Below, piece after piece: positions 53,047 through 62,246 of a stretch of 64,000 nt of DNA. The DNA is from SZUA-36 sp963704855. Its GTDB lineage: Bacteria; Pseudomonadota; Gammaproteobacteria; Xanthomonadales; SZUA-36. Numbering within the stretch: position 1 is the stretch's first letter; the number at the start of each line of letters is the position of its first letter. The notes beneath the pieces were generated by a model. It saw only the letters and a program-made list of their open reading frames with translations, did not search any database and had not been told where the DNA came from. Position numbers and translations under genes: made by a program. The stretch lies in NCBI GenBank assembly GCA_963704855.1, contig CAVPHY010000010.1, positions 1 through 64,000 on the forward strand, written 5' to 3'.

Positions 53047-53121
53047 TCAGTTCCCGTTGCGCTTTATCAGCCATCAGTACGGCTTATTCATTGTCCGCCA
53101 ATTTATGGATAACCGCTATTG

Positions 53122-53373
53122 TTAATGACTGCAAATTTTGTCCTGTGCGGTGTTGAAGCCCTCCGCGCGCGCAACGAATTTGCCCCGGCTTTCCAGAAAA
53201 TCGATGACGGCACGGACACCCATGCCGGCTTGCGAACAGGAATGGAATTTAGCATCTGCACCGAAGCGCTCAATGATGGCATCGGCCAGTGACTCGCGGC
53301 TGAAATCAGTATCCAGCTCCAGCATCAGGCGCATTACTTCGTGGGCGTGTGTTTCCATCAGTCCAGCTTCCAT
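53122..53373 (-). CDS. yecH: YecH-family small metal-binding protein
   Basis: An 83-residue protein from ATG 53373: ETHAHEVMRLMLELD, ESLADAIIERFGADAKFHSC and FLESRGKFVARAEGF, ending KICSH. This matches YecH/TIGR03853, in which His and Cys residues (HAHE, FHSC, ICSH) likely bind a metal. A role in iron storage or delivery has been suggested by its place beside ferritin in E. coli. Longer frame reaching 53427 is less likely. Confidence 0.88.
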   Translation of the reverse strand: MEAGLMETHAHEVMRLMLELDTDFSRESLADAIIERFGADAKFHSCSQAGMGVRAVIDFLESRGKFVARAEGFNTAQDKICSH

Positions 53374-53440
53374 AAGGTTTGCCTTATTAAAGCAGAAACA
53401 CTTTTCTCTGTAATTGAGGGAGGTCAATCGAAGGAGTGAA

Positions 53441-53461
53441 GGGGTCAGGGTTTCTGACCCC
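53441..53461. repeat. Dispersed repeat hairpin (copy 14)
   Basis: Arms ggggtcag and ctgacccc flank a 5-base loop (53441-53461), preceded by aaggagtgaa and followed by agagcttctgtcctttta, both variants of the family core. Confidence 0.7.
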
Positions 53462-53508
53462 AGAGCTTCTGTCCTTTTAGTGATACAGGCTATCGAGGCG
53501 TGGTTGAT

Positions 53509-53760
53509 CTAACCGCCTGCATCATCAACGCTGGCAAGCGCTTGCTCCAGGCTGACGGCCGGTATGATCTCAACACCGCCAAGTGCTTGCTCCAGGCTGG
53601 CGACCTGTACGATGTAGGAGCTACGTGCCGCTTCATGATTGCTAGCGGTGTCCTGTGGGTGAGATATCAGGAAAACAGTCAGCAGTGAGAATGCTGCAAC
53701 CACGGAAATATTGGCAGCGACTCCAAATCTGGTTAGTTGGTGATTTCTGGTGTTTAACAT
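53509..53760 (-). CDS. Small membrane-anchored protein with SLEQAL repeats
   Basis: Eighty-three residues from ATG 53760 (MLNTRNHQLTRFGVAANISV), with one membrane helix (VVAAFSLLTVFLISH). After the helix the sequence VASLEQALGGVEIIPAVSLEQALASVDDAGG shows a short duplicated unit, also visible at the DNA level as cttgctccaggctg at 53539 and 53585. Function unknown. Confidence 0.5.
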   Translation of the reverse strand: MLNTRNHQLTRFGVAANISVVAAFSLLTVFLISHPQDTASNHEAARSSYIVQVASLEQALGGVEIIPAVSLEQALASVDDAGG

Positions 53761-53931
53761 GACTACTAGCTCCCTATTTGACAAGCCGGAATGACCGCTT
53801 GTGTCCCTTGGTACCCGAAGAACCAGGAATCTCTTTGCAGGGAAATTCCGGATTTATGGGAATCCTTGTCCTGACGAGCTGAGCAAAAGATATTTTCGGA
53901 GTGACACATAGGAGGGAGGCTTCCTTACCCT

Positions 53932-54150
53932 CTATCCTCTGAAGCATCCTGCTGCAGATCGTGTTTGTACTAACATATGATGAGGGAAATCGGTGTTCGG
54001 GGGAACTGATAAAATTAACAGGTTCTGAATGGCTCGGGCGACCAACCCGTACTTGAAGGCGTATTGAATAAACTCTGAATTCCTCTTGGCACCGATGTCT
54101 TCCATCATTTGGTACTTGTTATCTATAAATCCTATAAAACCGACATTCAT
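53932..54150 (-). CDS. Possible small protein, unknown
   Basis: A 72-codon frame (MNVGFIGFIDNKYQMMEDIG, then AIQNLLILSVPPNTDF) without recognised homology or a clear ribosome site. It lies 8 bases after the stop of the next gene upstream on the same strand. Weakly supported. Confidence 0.3.
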   Translation of the reverse strand: MNVGFIGFIDNKYQMMEDIGAKRNSEFIQYAFKYGLVARAIQNLLILSVPPNTDFPHHMLVQTRSAAGCFRG

Positions 54151-54158
54151 CAGCGTTA

Positions 54159-54554
54159 TTACCAGCCCCAGGGTCTGCTTCCGTTTGCAACGTTTGGCAC
54201 GCGTAGAGGTAAGCTTGGCGAAAAAGGTTTGCTTACAGATCCAGGGTTTCGAGCCTTTGGTGCCAACGCTTTTGTCTCCGCGACTTTGAAAGACCTGTCC
54301 GCGGATGCGGAATTCTCTTCGCGAAAAGCCTTAACAGAATCCGGATTGCGCCGAATTGTGCCGATAGCATTATTTGGCTTCAATGGTGTGGCACGGCCAT
54401 TCTGGCCTGAAATCCTTCCAGTCGCGGCGACGAGTTCATCGCCACTGAAATCTGAACCTGACCTATGAACTGAAGAAATTGTTTGATAAATCAGAATCGT
54501 AATCGGCACCGCCACTAAAAAACTGATAAAAAATAAGGTTGTGTAAAATAACAT
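54159..54554 (-). CDS. Small membrane-anchored protein of unknown function
   Basis: A 131-residue protein with an N-terminal helix (MLFYTTLFFISFLVAVPITI, then LIYQTI) and a long polar, lysine- and proline-rich tail (RNPDSVKAFREENSASADRS). A gggag sequence precedes the ATG. The plus-strand frame in the same place lacks such features. No family is recognised. Confidence 0.5.
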   Translation of the reverse strand: MLFYTTLFFISFLVAVPITILIYQTISSVHRSGSDFSGDELVAATGRISGQNGRATPLKPNNAIGTIRRNPDSVKAFREENSASADRSFKVAETKALAPKARNPGSVSKPFSPSLPLRVPNVANGSRPWGW

Positions 54555-54952
54555 AGCACTATCTCCCTTTTGTGACGGCTATGAGCCGGACAATCCATGC
54601 CCTCACCAAGCACTATCCGCTAGCTGTGGTTATCACAGGTGAGGCCAAGTTTCCTTGTCCATAAATTCTCTGGTTCCTGAAAGACTATGTTTGTCACAAA
54701 CGTAGTCCTCCCCCCCTTTACAATACAAAAAGCGCGCCATTGTAAGGGAGACTAGAATAAATGCTTTTATTACAACAAGTTAAAAGAAACCAAACATCTT
54801 TCTAGGTCACTGTAAATAACCTGGTTTGACAAAAAATGTCGTATAACTGACAGTGGTTGTCTGTAAAATTCTGACATTATTCTGATTCCCTGACTTCCCG
54901 GCGCGTTGCGAAAAGACACCACAGCAAGACTATTTGATCAGACTATTGCCTC
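54555..54952. other. Intergenic region without a recognised feature
   Basis: I see no gene, hairpin or repeat copy here. A C/T-rich run (cctcccccccctttac) lies at 54707-54722 and the sequence is AT-rich around 54780-54840. Confidence 0.5.
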
Positions 54953-55327
54953 TTACAACTCTGGTTTTGTCCGCAATTTACGCCAAACCAGTGTGTAGAT
55001 AACCACGTTAACGATTAGCACAACCAGCCCCAGCATAACCTGTGTTTCATGGCTTAGTGCCGAAGGATAAACCAGTGGCACCAGGTAGTGTTCGATGAAT
55101 CCAACTGCATAAACACCGCGGCCGGCAGCGTCCCGCAGGTCGTTTTCAAGGTAGGTCAGCGGACAGATCCAGCCCTGGAACTCGATGAGGATGCCCCAGG
55201 CCGCAGCGGGGATGTGAAGCCAGATCAGGCGGCGATGCCAGAGCACGAGCAGGCCGCCCAATACGACAAACAGGATAAATGTCGCATGCAGGAAGAGCAC
55301 AAGGTCTGCAAACAGGGCGTACGGCAT
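54953..55327 (-). CDS. DUF2784 membrane protein
   Basis: A 124-residue inner-membrane protein from ATG 55327: MPYALFADLVLFLHATFILF, then WHRRLIWLHIPAAAWGILIE and WICPLTYLENDLR. These are the DUF2784 signatures (HxxF, W..C.LT..E). Four membrane helices. Function unknown. A longer start at 55399 is unlikely. It is divergent from the hydrolase gene. Confidence 0.9.
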   Translation of the reverse strand: MPYALFADLVLFLHATFILFVVLGGLLVLWHRRLIWLHIPAAAWGILIEFQGWICPLTYLENDLRDAAGRGVYAVGFIEHYLVPLVYPSALSHETQVMLGLVVLIVNVVIYTLVWRKLRTKPEL

Positions 55328-55437
55328 GATCCAGGGGCCTGATCGGTGAGATATACTATGATTTAACGCCCGCGAACAATAAATGGCAAGAACCCCCACT
55401 GGCTTATCCAGGCGGCGTTGCGAGGTAAAAAATCGAT

Positions 55438-56265
55438 ATGCGGACTCTTGTAAGTATCTTGACCATTGCGGTCAGCGTCTATCTCATCCTGATGCTGGTG
55501 CTCTACCTGATGCAGGGCAGGATGGTGTTTCTTTCGAACTTTCCCGGACGTGCGTTAACCGCCTCGCCAGCTGATATCGGCCTCGAATATGAAGATGTAT
55601 CACTGCCAACCCGTGATAATGAACGCCTGCACGGCTGGTATGTACCCTCTACGAATTCCACCGGGGTTGTGCTGTTCTTTCACGGCAATGCCGGCAATAT
55701 TTCGCATCGTTTGGACAGCATTGAAATATTCCACGAGTTGGATCTGGATGTCCTGATTATCGATTACCGTGGTTACGGCCAGAGCAGCGGCAGCACCAGC
55801 GAGCAGGGCACCTACACCGACGCACAAACCGCATGGGACTACCTGGTCGATATGCGAAATATTGCACCTGAAAAAATCGTCATCTTCGGCCGTTCGCTCG
55901 GTGGTGCAGTGGCCTCATGGCTCGCCGCGCGCACCACACCGGGATCGGTTATTCTCGAATCCTGCTTTACATCCGGCGCGGACATGGCCGGCCGTCTGTA
56001 CCCCTTCCTGCCGGCGCGGCTGATCACGCGCCTGAAGTACCCCGTGGAAGAATACGTAAAACAGATCTCGAGCCCCTTGCTGGTTATCCACAGCCAACAG
56101 GACGAAATCATCCCGTTTGATATGGGCCAGTCCATATTCGCAGCAGCACCGGAACCGAAGGAGATGCTGGTGCTTTCAGGTGACCACAATGGCGGTTTTC
56201 TGCTGAACAGGAACCGCTACCAGGCTGCGATTGGCGAATTCCTGCAGCGGCGCCCGGTGCCTTAA
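55438..56265 (+). CDS. Membrane-anchored alpha/beta hydrolase
   Basis: A 275-residue hydrolase with an N-terminal membrane helix (VSILTIAVSVYLILMLVLYL). Oxyanion motif FFHGNAGNISHR, nucleophile GRSLGG near residue 153, catalytic Asp in VIHSQQDEIIPF and His in SGDHNGGF. It is close to the YfhR/BEM46 group of esterase-like proteins facing the periplasm. Substrate unknown. The next gene, a patatin lipoprotein, begins 13 bases downstream, so the two lipid-active proteins are probably one operon. Confidence 0.9.
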   Translation: MRTLVSILTIAVSVYLILMLVLYLMQGRMVFLSNFPGRALTASPADIGLEYEDVSLPTRDNERLHGWYVPSTNSTGVVLFFHGNAGNISHRLDSIEIFHELDLDVLIIDYRGYGQSSGSTSEQGTYTDAQTAWDYLVDMRNIAPEKIVIFGRSLGGAVASWLAARTTPGSVILESCFTSGADMAGRLYPFLPARLITRLKYPVEEYVKQISSPLLVIHSQQDEIIPFDMGQSIFAAAPEPKEMLVLSGDHNGGFLLNRNRYQAAIGEFLQRRPVP

Positions 56266-56278
56266 GCGCAGGAAGCAG

Positions 56279-57757
56279 ATGCGTCGTCCATTCGTTTTAT
56301 ACATTTTAAGTGCGGTCTTCGCATTTTGTTGCGGCTGTGCCAGTTACCCGGTCAATCCACCGCTGCAACACACCGATGAAAACGCCGGTTACCGGATGGC
56401 CAACCGGACACTCGGTGAGAAAAATTCGGATGAGCTGTTCGTGGTTATGAGCCTGTCCGGTGGCGGCACCCGGGTCACAGCCCTTGATTATGGCGTAATG
56501 GCCTACCTCGATCGCGTACGCTTTGGTGAAGACGAGCGCAGCCTTCTGGATGAAGTGGACATCATCAGCAGTTCCTCCGCCTCGAGTATTCCCGCCGCGT
56601 ACTATGGCCTGTTTGGCAAGGCAGTCTTCCTGAATGAATTTGTGGGTGATGTTCTATACCGCAAACTGGAAACTTCGCTCAGAAGAAGGCTCATGAATCC
56701 GTTCTGGTGGCCGCGTACGGCGTCGGGCAAGTTCAGCCGCAGTGATCTGTTGGCTGAGTATTTCGATGAGCACATGTTCGACGGGCGCACCTTTGCAGAT
56801 ATGCAAGGCCAACGCCCTTTTATCATGCTCAATACGACCGATATGGGAATTGGTTCACAGTTTTCTTTTGTACAAGGCTACTTCGACCTGATCTGCTCGG
56901 ACCTGTCTCAGGTCTCTGTTGCCCGCGCCGTAACCGCATCGCTGGCGTTCACCCCCTACTTTACGCCCATTACCCTGAAAAATTACAACGATGGGCGCTG
57001 TGGTTACATCACACCCGCGTGGGTGCAGGACGCGCTGTTAGCCGGAGCGGAAGCGGAGCCATTGGTACATATGGCCGCAGGCGACGTTCTCAGCTATGAA
57101 GACATCAACAGGCGGCCCTATATACACCTGCTCGATAGCGGAATTTCAGACAATATGGGCATACGCACACCCCGGCTTGCGTTCAAGGTGACGGACCAGT
57201 TCGAGCGGGTGACCCAGGGCGCCATCAAGAGGCTGGTAATCATAATGGTGGATGCCGCTTCAAAGTCTGATTTCAAAGGCGACCTGAGTGCCAAACCACC
57301 CGGCGCATTATCCTCTGCATTTACTGCTGCAACACGACCGCTGGACAAATACTCTTATGAAACCGTCAACCTGATCAAACGGGATGTGCGTGAAAGGCGT
57401 GAATGGCTGGGTGAGCAGCGCCGTACAAAGAGCAACTGTGACAATCATGCCAGGTCGCTATGTACACGGGCGGAACTGGGCTCCGCGTGTTACGAAAAAG
57501 TATCCATCAGCTGCCTAAAAACATTTGGTGTAACAGAAGAGGGCCTGACGGGTGAGTTCGACATCTACCTGTTTCATATCAGTTTTGAGGCGATAGCGGA
57601 CCCGGCACTAAGGGAGTGGCTTCAGTCAGTGCCGACCACGCTGGAACTCCCCCGGCAAGATGTCGACAGGCTGATTGAAGTTGCACCACAACTGTTACAC
57701 GAAAACGCGGAGTTTCAAGCCCTGATACGGGATCTCGAAGCCCATATTACCGACTGA
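56279..57757 (+). CDS. Patatin-like lipoprotein with altered nucleophile elbow
   Basis: About 492 residues from ATG 56279 with caggaag 4 bases upstream. Lipoprotein signal to Cys18 or Cys20 (LYILSAVFAFCCGCAS). Patatin-type features are MSLSGGGTRVTALDYGVMAY (oxyanion Gly-rich loop), IISSSSASSIPAAYYGLFG where GxSxG is expected, and LLDSGISDNMGIRTP where the catalytic Asp lies. In this subgroup the elbow is often VSGGS; here both Gly are replaced (Ala and Ser). The Ser nucleophile could remain, but activity may be lowered. Likely an outer-membrane or periplasmic phospholipase-like protein, coupled to the hydrolase upstream. Confidence 0.85.
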   Translation: MRRPFVLYILSAVFAFCCGCASYPVNPPLQHTDENAGYRMANRTLGEKNSDELFVVMSLSGGGTRVTALDYGVMAYLDRVRFGEDERSLLDEVDIISSSSASSIPAAYYGLFGKAVFLNEFVGDVLYRKLETSLRRRLMNPFWWPRTASGKFSRSDLLAEYFDEHMFDGRTFADMQGQRPFIMLNTTDMGIGSQFSFVQGYFDLICSDLSQVSVARAVTASLAFTPYFTPITLKNYNDGRCGYITPAWVQDALLAGAEAEPLVHMAAGDVLSYEDINRRPYIHLLDSGISDNMGIRTPRLAFKVTDQFERVTQGAIKRLVIIMVDAASKSDFKGDLSAKPPGALSSAFTAATRPLDKYSYETVNLIKRDVRERREWLGEQRRTKSNCDNHARSLCTRAELGSACYEKVSISCLKTFGVTEEGLTGEFDIYLFHISFEAIADPALREWLQSVPTTLELPRQDVDRLIEVAPQLLHENAEFQALIRDLEAHITD

Positions 57758-57864
57758 TAGATCATGCAACCGGGATCAATGGAAATATGGGTTTTTCGGA
57801 AGTTTTTACGCTGATTTCAAAGCGTCTTGATGTATAGTTGAAGGTCCTAGGAGGAGGTTGGCAA

Positions 57865-59067
57865 ATGTACGTTCTGAGTCGTATCAGGGTGGGAATCTTC
57901 GGTCTGGCCGGGTATGTGTTGAACTTCCCCAAACCCTTCTCCTTCGTGGGGCCTGGCGCTTCCTCATCCATGGTCCGCGAGATTATCGGCCTTGGCGTGA
58001 AACGGGTGATGGTGATTACCGACAGGCAGTTGTTCCAGCTCGGTTTGGTGAATCCGCTCATCGACCTGATGAAGGACAGCAAGATCGAGGTAGGGGTTTT
58101 TAGCGAGATCGAACCCGACCCGGATTATGAGCTGGTTCTTAAGGGTGTCGAAAGTCTCAAAAATTTTAAACCCGATGCCGTGCTCGCCGTCGGCGGCGGA
58201 TCGTCGATCGATGGCGCGAAAGCGATTCTGCTCAGCCATGCCAACAACTGCCACCCATCAAAGCTCACCGGGGTCTGGCTGTATGCCTGGCCACGCAAGC
58301 GTTGCCTGCCTTTTTTTGCTATTCCAACAACTGCCGGAACCGGTGCCGAGGTGACCATCGCGGCCGTTGTATCGGATAAGGTGGCGCAGATCAAACTTGC
58401 CATTATCGACCCGAAAACCGTGCCTTCCATGGTGGCGCTTGACCCCCAGCTGATGGTCGGGCTGCCGCCTTTCATCACGGCACCCACGGGTATGGATGCG
58501 CTGACCCACGCGGTCGAAGCCTATATTTCCACCATTGCCAAGGCTGAAACCGATGAGCTGGCGCGCATGGCAACGGCCAGTATCATGCGCAACCTCATCA
58601 CCGCCTACAGCGACGGCCAGAACCTGGAGGCCCGTGAGCGTATGGCCGTGGCGGCCAGCATGGCCGGCCTCGCATTCACACGCGTCGGAGTGGGTTATAT
58701 ACATGCCATCGCGCACCAGCTTGGCGGCCTGTACCACGTGCCGCATGGGCTCGCCAATGCCATCGTGATGCCCTACGTGCTGGAATTCTCCAAACCGAAC
58801 TGTGCCCACCGCCTTGCCGAGCTGGCCCGTATTACCGATACCGGTGAGCGTGGCGCATCGGACGCTGAACTTGCAGATGCGTTCATCGCGCGGATCCGCA
58901 AGCTGAATGCGGATATGCAGATTCCCGAAACCGTCAAGGAACTCAAGCGGGAGGATTTCGACAAGATCATCGACCGTGCATTTGCAGAGGCCCACGGCAC
59001 TTACGCCGTACCCCGCTACCTGACGCGTGCTGATGCCGGGGCATTGCTGGAAAAATTGCTGGCTTGA
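57865..59067 (+). CDS. Iron-containing alcohol dehydrogenase
   Basis: A 400-residue NAD(P)-dependent enzyme from ATG 57865 with a strong aggaggagg site 7 bases upstream. NAD-binding GGGSSIDGAKAI near residue 111 and IPTTAGTGAEVT. The iron ligands are Asp in GMDALTHAVEAY, His in that segment, and His in HAIAHQLGGLYHVPHG (two). It interconverts alcohols and aldehydes or ketones. The N-terminal RVGIFGLAGYVLNFPKP is slightly longer than usual. It stands alone and is followed by a repeat copy. Confidence 0.94.
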   Translation: MYVLSRIRVGIFGLAGYVLNFPKPFSFVGPGASSSMVREIIGLGVKRVMVITDRQLFQLGLVNPLIDLMKDSKIEVGVFSEIEPDPDYELVLKGVESLKNFKPDAVLAVGGGSSIDGAKAILLSHANNCHPSKLTGVWLYAWPRKRCLPFFAIPTTAGTGAEVTIAAVVSDKVAQIKLAIIDPKTVPSMVALDPQLMVGLPPFITAPTGMDALTHAVEAYISTIAKAETDELARMATASIMRNLITAYSDGQNLEARERMAVAASMAGLAFTRVGVGYIHAIAHQLGGLYHVPHGLANAIVMPYVLEFSKPNCAHRLAELARITDTGERGASDAELADAFIARIRKLNADMQIPETVKELKREDFDKIIDRAFAEAHGTYAVPRYLTRADAGALLEKLLA

Positions 59068-59074
59068 TTCAGGG

Positions 59075-59094
59075 AAAAGGGGCTGACCCCTTTA
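59075..59094. repeat. Dispersed repeat hairpin (copy 15)
   Basis: The sequence aaaaggggctgaccccttta is a near-perfect palindrome of the family, 8 bases beyond the alcohol dehydrogenase stop. It could end transcription. Confidence 0.65.
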
Positions 59095-59161
59095 TCTGGG
59101 ACATCTTCATCCCTATATTAGGTAGAGAGTTTCTATTCACTTTGATCAAAGGAGTTTTATC

Positions 59162-59740
59162 ATGGCGCACGTATTGCCCGCACTGCCATATGCCAAAGAC
59201 GCACTTGAACCCGTAATTTCGGAAGAAACCATCGACTTTCACTACGGTAAACACCACCAGGCCTACGTTACCAACCTGAACAACCTGGTGCCGGGAACGG
59301 CATTCGAAAATGCCTCGCTTGAGGATATCGTCATGAAATCCGACGGCGGTATCTTCAACAACGCAGCCCAGGTCTGGAACCATACGTTTTACTGGAACGG
59401 CCTGAGCCCGGAAGGCGGCGGTGAGCCCGCCGGTGCACTCGGGGCTTCGATTAACAAGGCTTTCGGTTCGTTTGCCGCATTCAAGGAAGCCTTCATCAAA
59501 TCGGCCGTGGGAAATTTTGGCTCCGGCTGGACCTGGCTGGTTAAAAACAGCGACGGCAGCGTGGCAATCGTCAACACATCGAATGCCGCCAACCCGATGC
59601 GCGACGGCAAGAAGCCGTTGCTGACCATCGATGTATGGGAACACGCCTACTACATCGACTACCGCAACGCGCGTCCGAAGTACCTCGATGAGATCTGGAA
59701 ACTGGTCAACTGGGACTTCGTGGCTGCCAACTTCGGCTAG
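59162..59740 (+). CDS. sodB: Iron superoxide dismutase
   Basis: A 192-residue cytoplasmic Fe-SOD from ATG with aaggag 8 bases upstream. Metal ligands: His in TIDFHYGKHHQAYV (first), His in AAQVWNHTFYWNG, Asp and His in TIDVWEHAYYIDY. The FNNAAQ and FGSGW segments mark the iron rather than manganese type. It removes superoxide. A perfect terminator follows 26 bases after the stop. Confidence 0.97.
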   Translation: MAHVLPALPYAKDALEPVISEETIDFHYGKHHQAYVTNLNNLVPGTAFENASLEDIVMKSDGGIFNNAAQVWNHTFYWNGLSPEGGGEPAGALGASINKAFGSFAAFKEAFIKSAVGNFGSGWTWLVKNSDGSVAIVNTSNAANPMRDGKKPLLTIDVWEHAYYIDYRNARPKYLDEIWKLVNWDFVAANFG

Positions 59741-59765
59741 GTTCGTTTACCAGGAAAGTTGAACG

Positions 59766-59806
59766 CCAGGGGCGGGTTTCCGCCCCTGGTGTAAACAGCT
59801 TTTTTC
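59766..59806 (+). terminator. Rho-independent terminator of sodB
   Basis: Ten-base arms ccaggggcgg (59766-59775) and ccgcccctgg (59780-59789) pair perfectly with a 4-base loop. A T6 run follows at 59801-59806. Confidence 0.85.
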
Positions 59807-59995
59807 TGTACGATGGTTGGGCCGCTGGGGTGGGTAGTTACTTCCAGAATGCGCCGCGAGTACGTCCATGATGTCAGCCCCGGAAGCTGAAGTGTCAGAA
59901 TACAACACCCAAAAAAAGGGCACTGACTCCATGTTTAAGCGCGTTTGCAGCAGTTGGCTATTGGGACTTTATGGCCACCACGGGTGGCCTTTCCC

Positions 59996-60211
59996 TCAAA
60001 TCAAATCCTGGTCCACATCTCCAAAATCCAGGCTTTCGCCAAAGTGTTGATTCGATTCCGTTGAGCCATATGGGCTGCAGCCATCGTTTGCGGCTGGAGA
60101 CTCTGAAGAATCGAGCTTCTCAACGACTTCTGATTCTAGCTGTGCGCCGGCCTCCTCTATGTAGTATTTCGAAGTTTTCCGGTCTGCTGTAGCATATGAT
60201 GTATATGACAT
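59996..60211 (-). CDS. Possible small acidic protein
   Basis: A 71-residue acidic frame from ATG 60211 with a well-placed aaaggggaa ribosome site. It starts MSYTSYATADRKTSKYYIEE and ends SLDFGDVDQDLI. No family recognised. The ribosome site is the main support. Confidence 0.4.
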   Translation of the reverse strand: MSYTSYATADRKTSKYYIEEAGAQLESEVVEKLDSSESPAANDGCSPYGSTESNQHFGESLDFGDVDQDLI

Positions 60212-60344
60212 TGTGTATTCCCCTTTGCGTAAATTTTACCCTTCCCTGAGCTATTAACTTAAATCGAACACACTGATATTGACTTGACCCAGATCAAGCA
60301 TACTCGCGAAAAGAAGTAAAAGAAGGCATACTATTTCAACCATC

Positions 60345-62155
60345 ATGCAGTCCGGCACAACCTCAACAACGAAAACCCTATCAGAAGACAAAGGCAGTGA
60401 AACACTGGAGACAGCCCTCGTTGTTGACCAGTTAAGTGAGAGCACCAGTGTGGCAGCACGCATCCGGCGGCAGCTCAATTATTCGTTGCCTGGCTTATCC
60501 GGCCTGGCCATCATCCTCGGTATCCTGGTGGCATACGGCGCTTATGGTTTTCGAGTTTCCTATCGACTTTTTGACCAGTGGGTTCACCAGGAAGGGGGTA
60601 TTTCACCCGGCCTGAGCCAGTTGCTGCTGCTGACGGCGGGGGGCTTGTTTTTCGGATTGGTCCTCAAGGCGCTTCGCTGGCAGCGTTTTCGGGGACCGGC
60701 CAATGTGATCATTGCGGTACACGAACACAATGGGCGCCTCAAGATAAAGGATGGCCTCATTACGGCGGGCTGTGATGCCCTGGCCCTAGGGCTGGGCGCT
60801 TCGGTTGGCCGCTACGGCCCGGCGGTACAGCTGGGCGCCACGGTGGGTTCTATCCTCGGACAGTTCATCGGCCTGACGCGCACCGGCTTGCGTGTGCTGC
60901 TTGGCTGTGGTGTGGCCGCTGCAATTTCAGCCTCGTTCAATGCGCCGATCGCAGGTGTGATATTTGCTCACGAGGTGATCATCGGGCATTTCTCGCTGCG
61001 CGCACTCGCACCGATAACCGTGGCTTCGGTGGTGGCGGTGGGTGTAACACGCTATCACGGTTTTGAGTACGTCGCGCTCAAGCTGACCGAGGAAAACCTG
61101 CACCTGGTGGTTTGGGAGTATGCCGTCTATGCCTTACTGGGCCTGGCCGCTGCAGGGGTGGCACTGGTTTACATGACCGGTATTCTCAGGGCAGGCGAGG
61201 TGGCCGGGCGGGCGCGCTTGCCGATCTGGATTCAGCCCGCCGTGGGTGGCGCACTGGCCGGCGCCGTCGGCTGGTGGGTGCCTGAAGCCCTGGGGCTCGG
61301 CGAAAAAACCATGCAGGGTATTCTCGATCCCGCTGTTGCTGCGTCGTCCTACGGGGTTGGAATGCTGGCCATGTTGTGCCTGGCCAAGCTGCTGGCGAGC
61401 GTGAGTTGTCTTGGGCTTCGTTACCCGGGCGGCGTCTTCGGTCCGGCTCTGTTCATGGGTGCCGCTCTGGGCGGGCTGGCCGGCTTTATTGCGCCCTTTC
61501 TCGATTACCAGATCTGTGTGCTGGTGGGTATGGGCGCATTGATCGCATCGGTGATCGGGGCGCCATTGGCCACCATCCTGATTGTTTTCGAGCTAACCGA
61601 GAACTACCAGGCAGCCACAGCCGTGATGATCGGTGTGGTGGCGGCGAATGCCGTGGTAACCCGCTATTTCTCCCGTTCGATCTTTCACCGGCAGATTCTC
61701 AGGCTGGGTATCGATCTTGACAGGCCCAGGGAGCAACGCCTGATGGCGGCCCGGAGCGTGGCTGAAATCATGTCTCCGTATTACCTTGGTGTGCAGCCGC
61801 ACAGCACGGCCGGGGAAATGCAAAAACTCATCTTGCCGGGTCACGAGGGGGATATTTTCGTGGTCGAAGACGAATACCCGCCGCCTGGTGGGGAGGTTGC
61901 CGCTTGCCAGCCTGATCGCAGCCCGCAACGACCAGACCGCACAGGAATTGTGCGAACCGGTGGAATCTGTACCTGCAAAAGTCAGACGATCTGTGGACCG
62001 GCTTCCTGGCCATGGAAACCCTGGTCGGCCATTCGTTGCCGGTCGTGGCGGACAAAACATCGATGCGCCTTGCAGGTTCTGTTGAAGAAAGCGATTTTAT
62101 TGCGGCCTACCGCCAGGCCGTTGAGCAGGATCGAGAGGAACAGGAAGCCCGTTAG
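60345..62155 (+). CDS. CLC chloride channel/antiporter with C-terminal CBS region (two frameshifts)
   Basis: About 603 residues. CLC selectivity-filter motifs are GRYGPAVQLGA near residue 156 (GRxGP; the proton-pathway Glu position is Tyr here), FNAPIAGVIFAHE and GGVFGPALFMGAALGG. Eighteen membrane helices are expected. A C-terminal CBS region starts SVAEIMSPYYLGVQPHST. Two breaks occur there: CCC for CC near 61878 and AAAA for AAA near 61978. Removing both restores DEYRRLVGRLPLASLIAARN and then SDDLWTGFLAMETLVGHSLP to a TAG at 62155. The length is two over a multiple of three. It moves chloride or fluoride-like anions; loss of the gating Glu suggests a channel-like mode. Confidence 0.9.
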
Positions 62156-62246
62156 CGTGCTTTTTCACACGGGCCTTCCAGCCATATTGTGACCGGCCTT
62201 GATCCCGGACAAGGAAACGCAAATTTATGTTTGATATTCTCGCCTG

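Noticed and set aside
58258..58995. A 245-codon minus-strand frame
   Set aside because: It is antisense to the iron alcohol dehydrogenase and histidine/glycine-rich in the manner of shadow frames.
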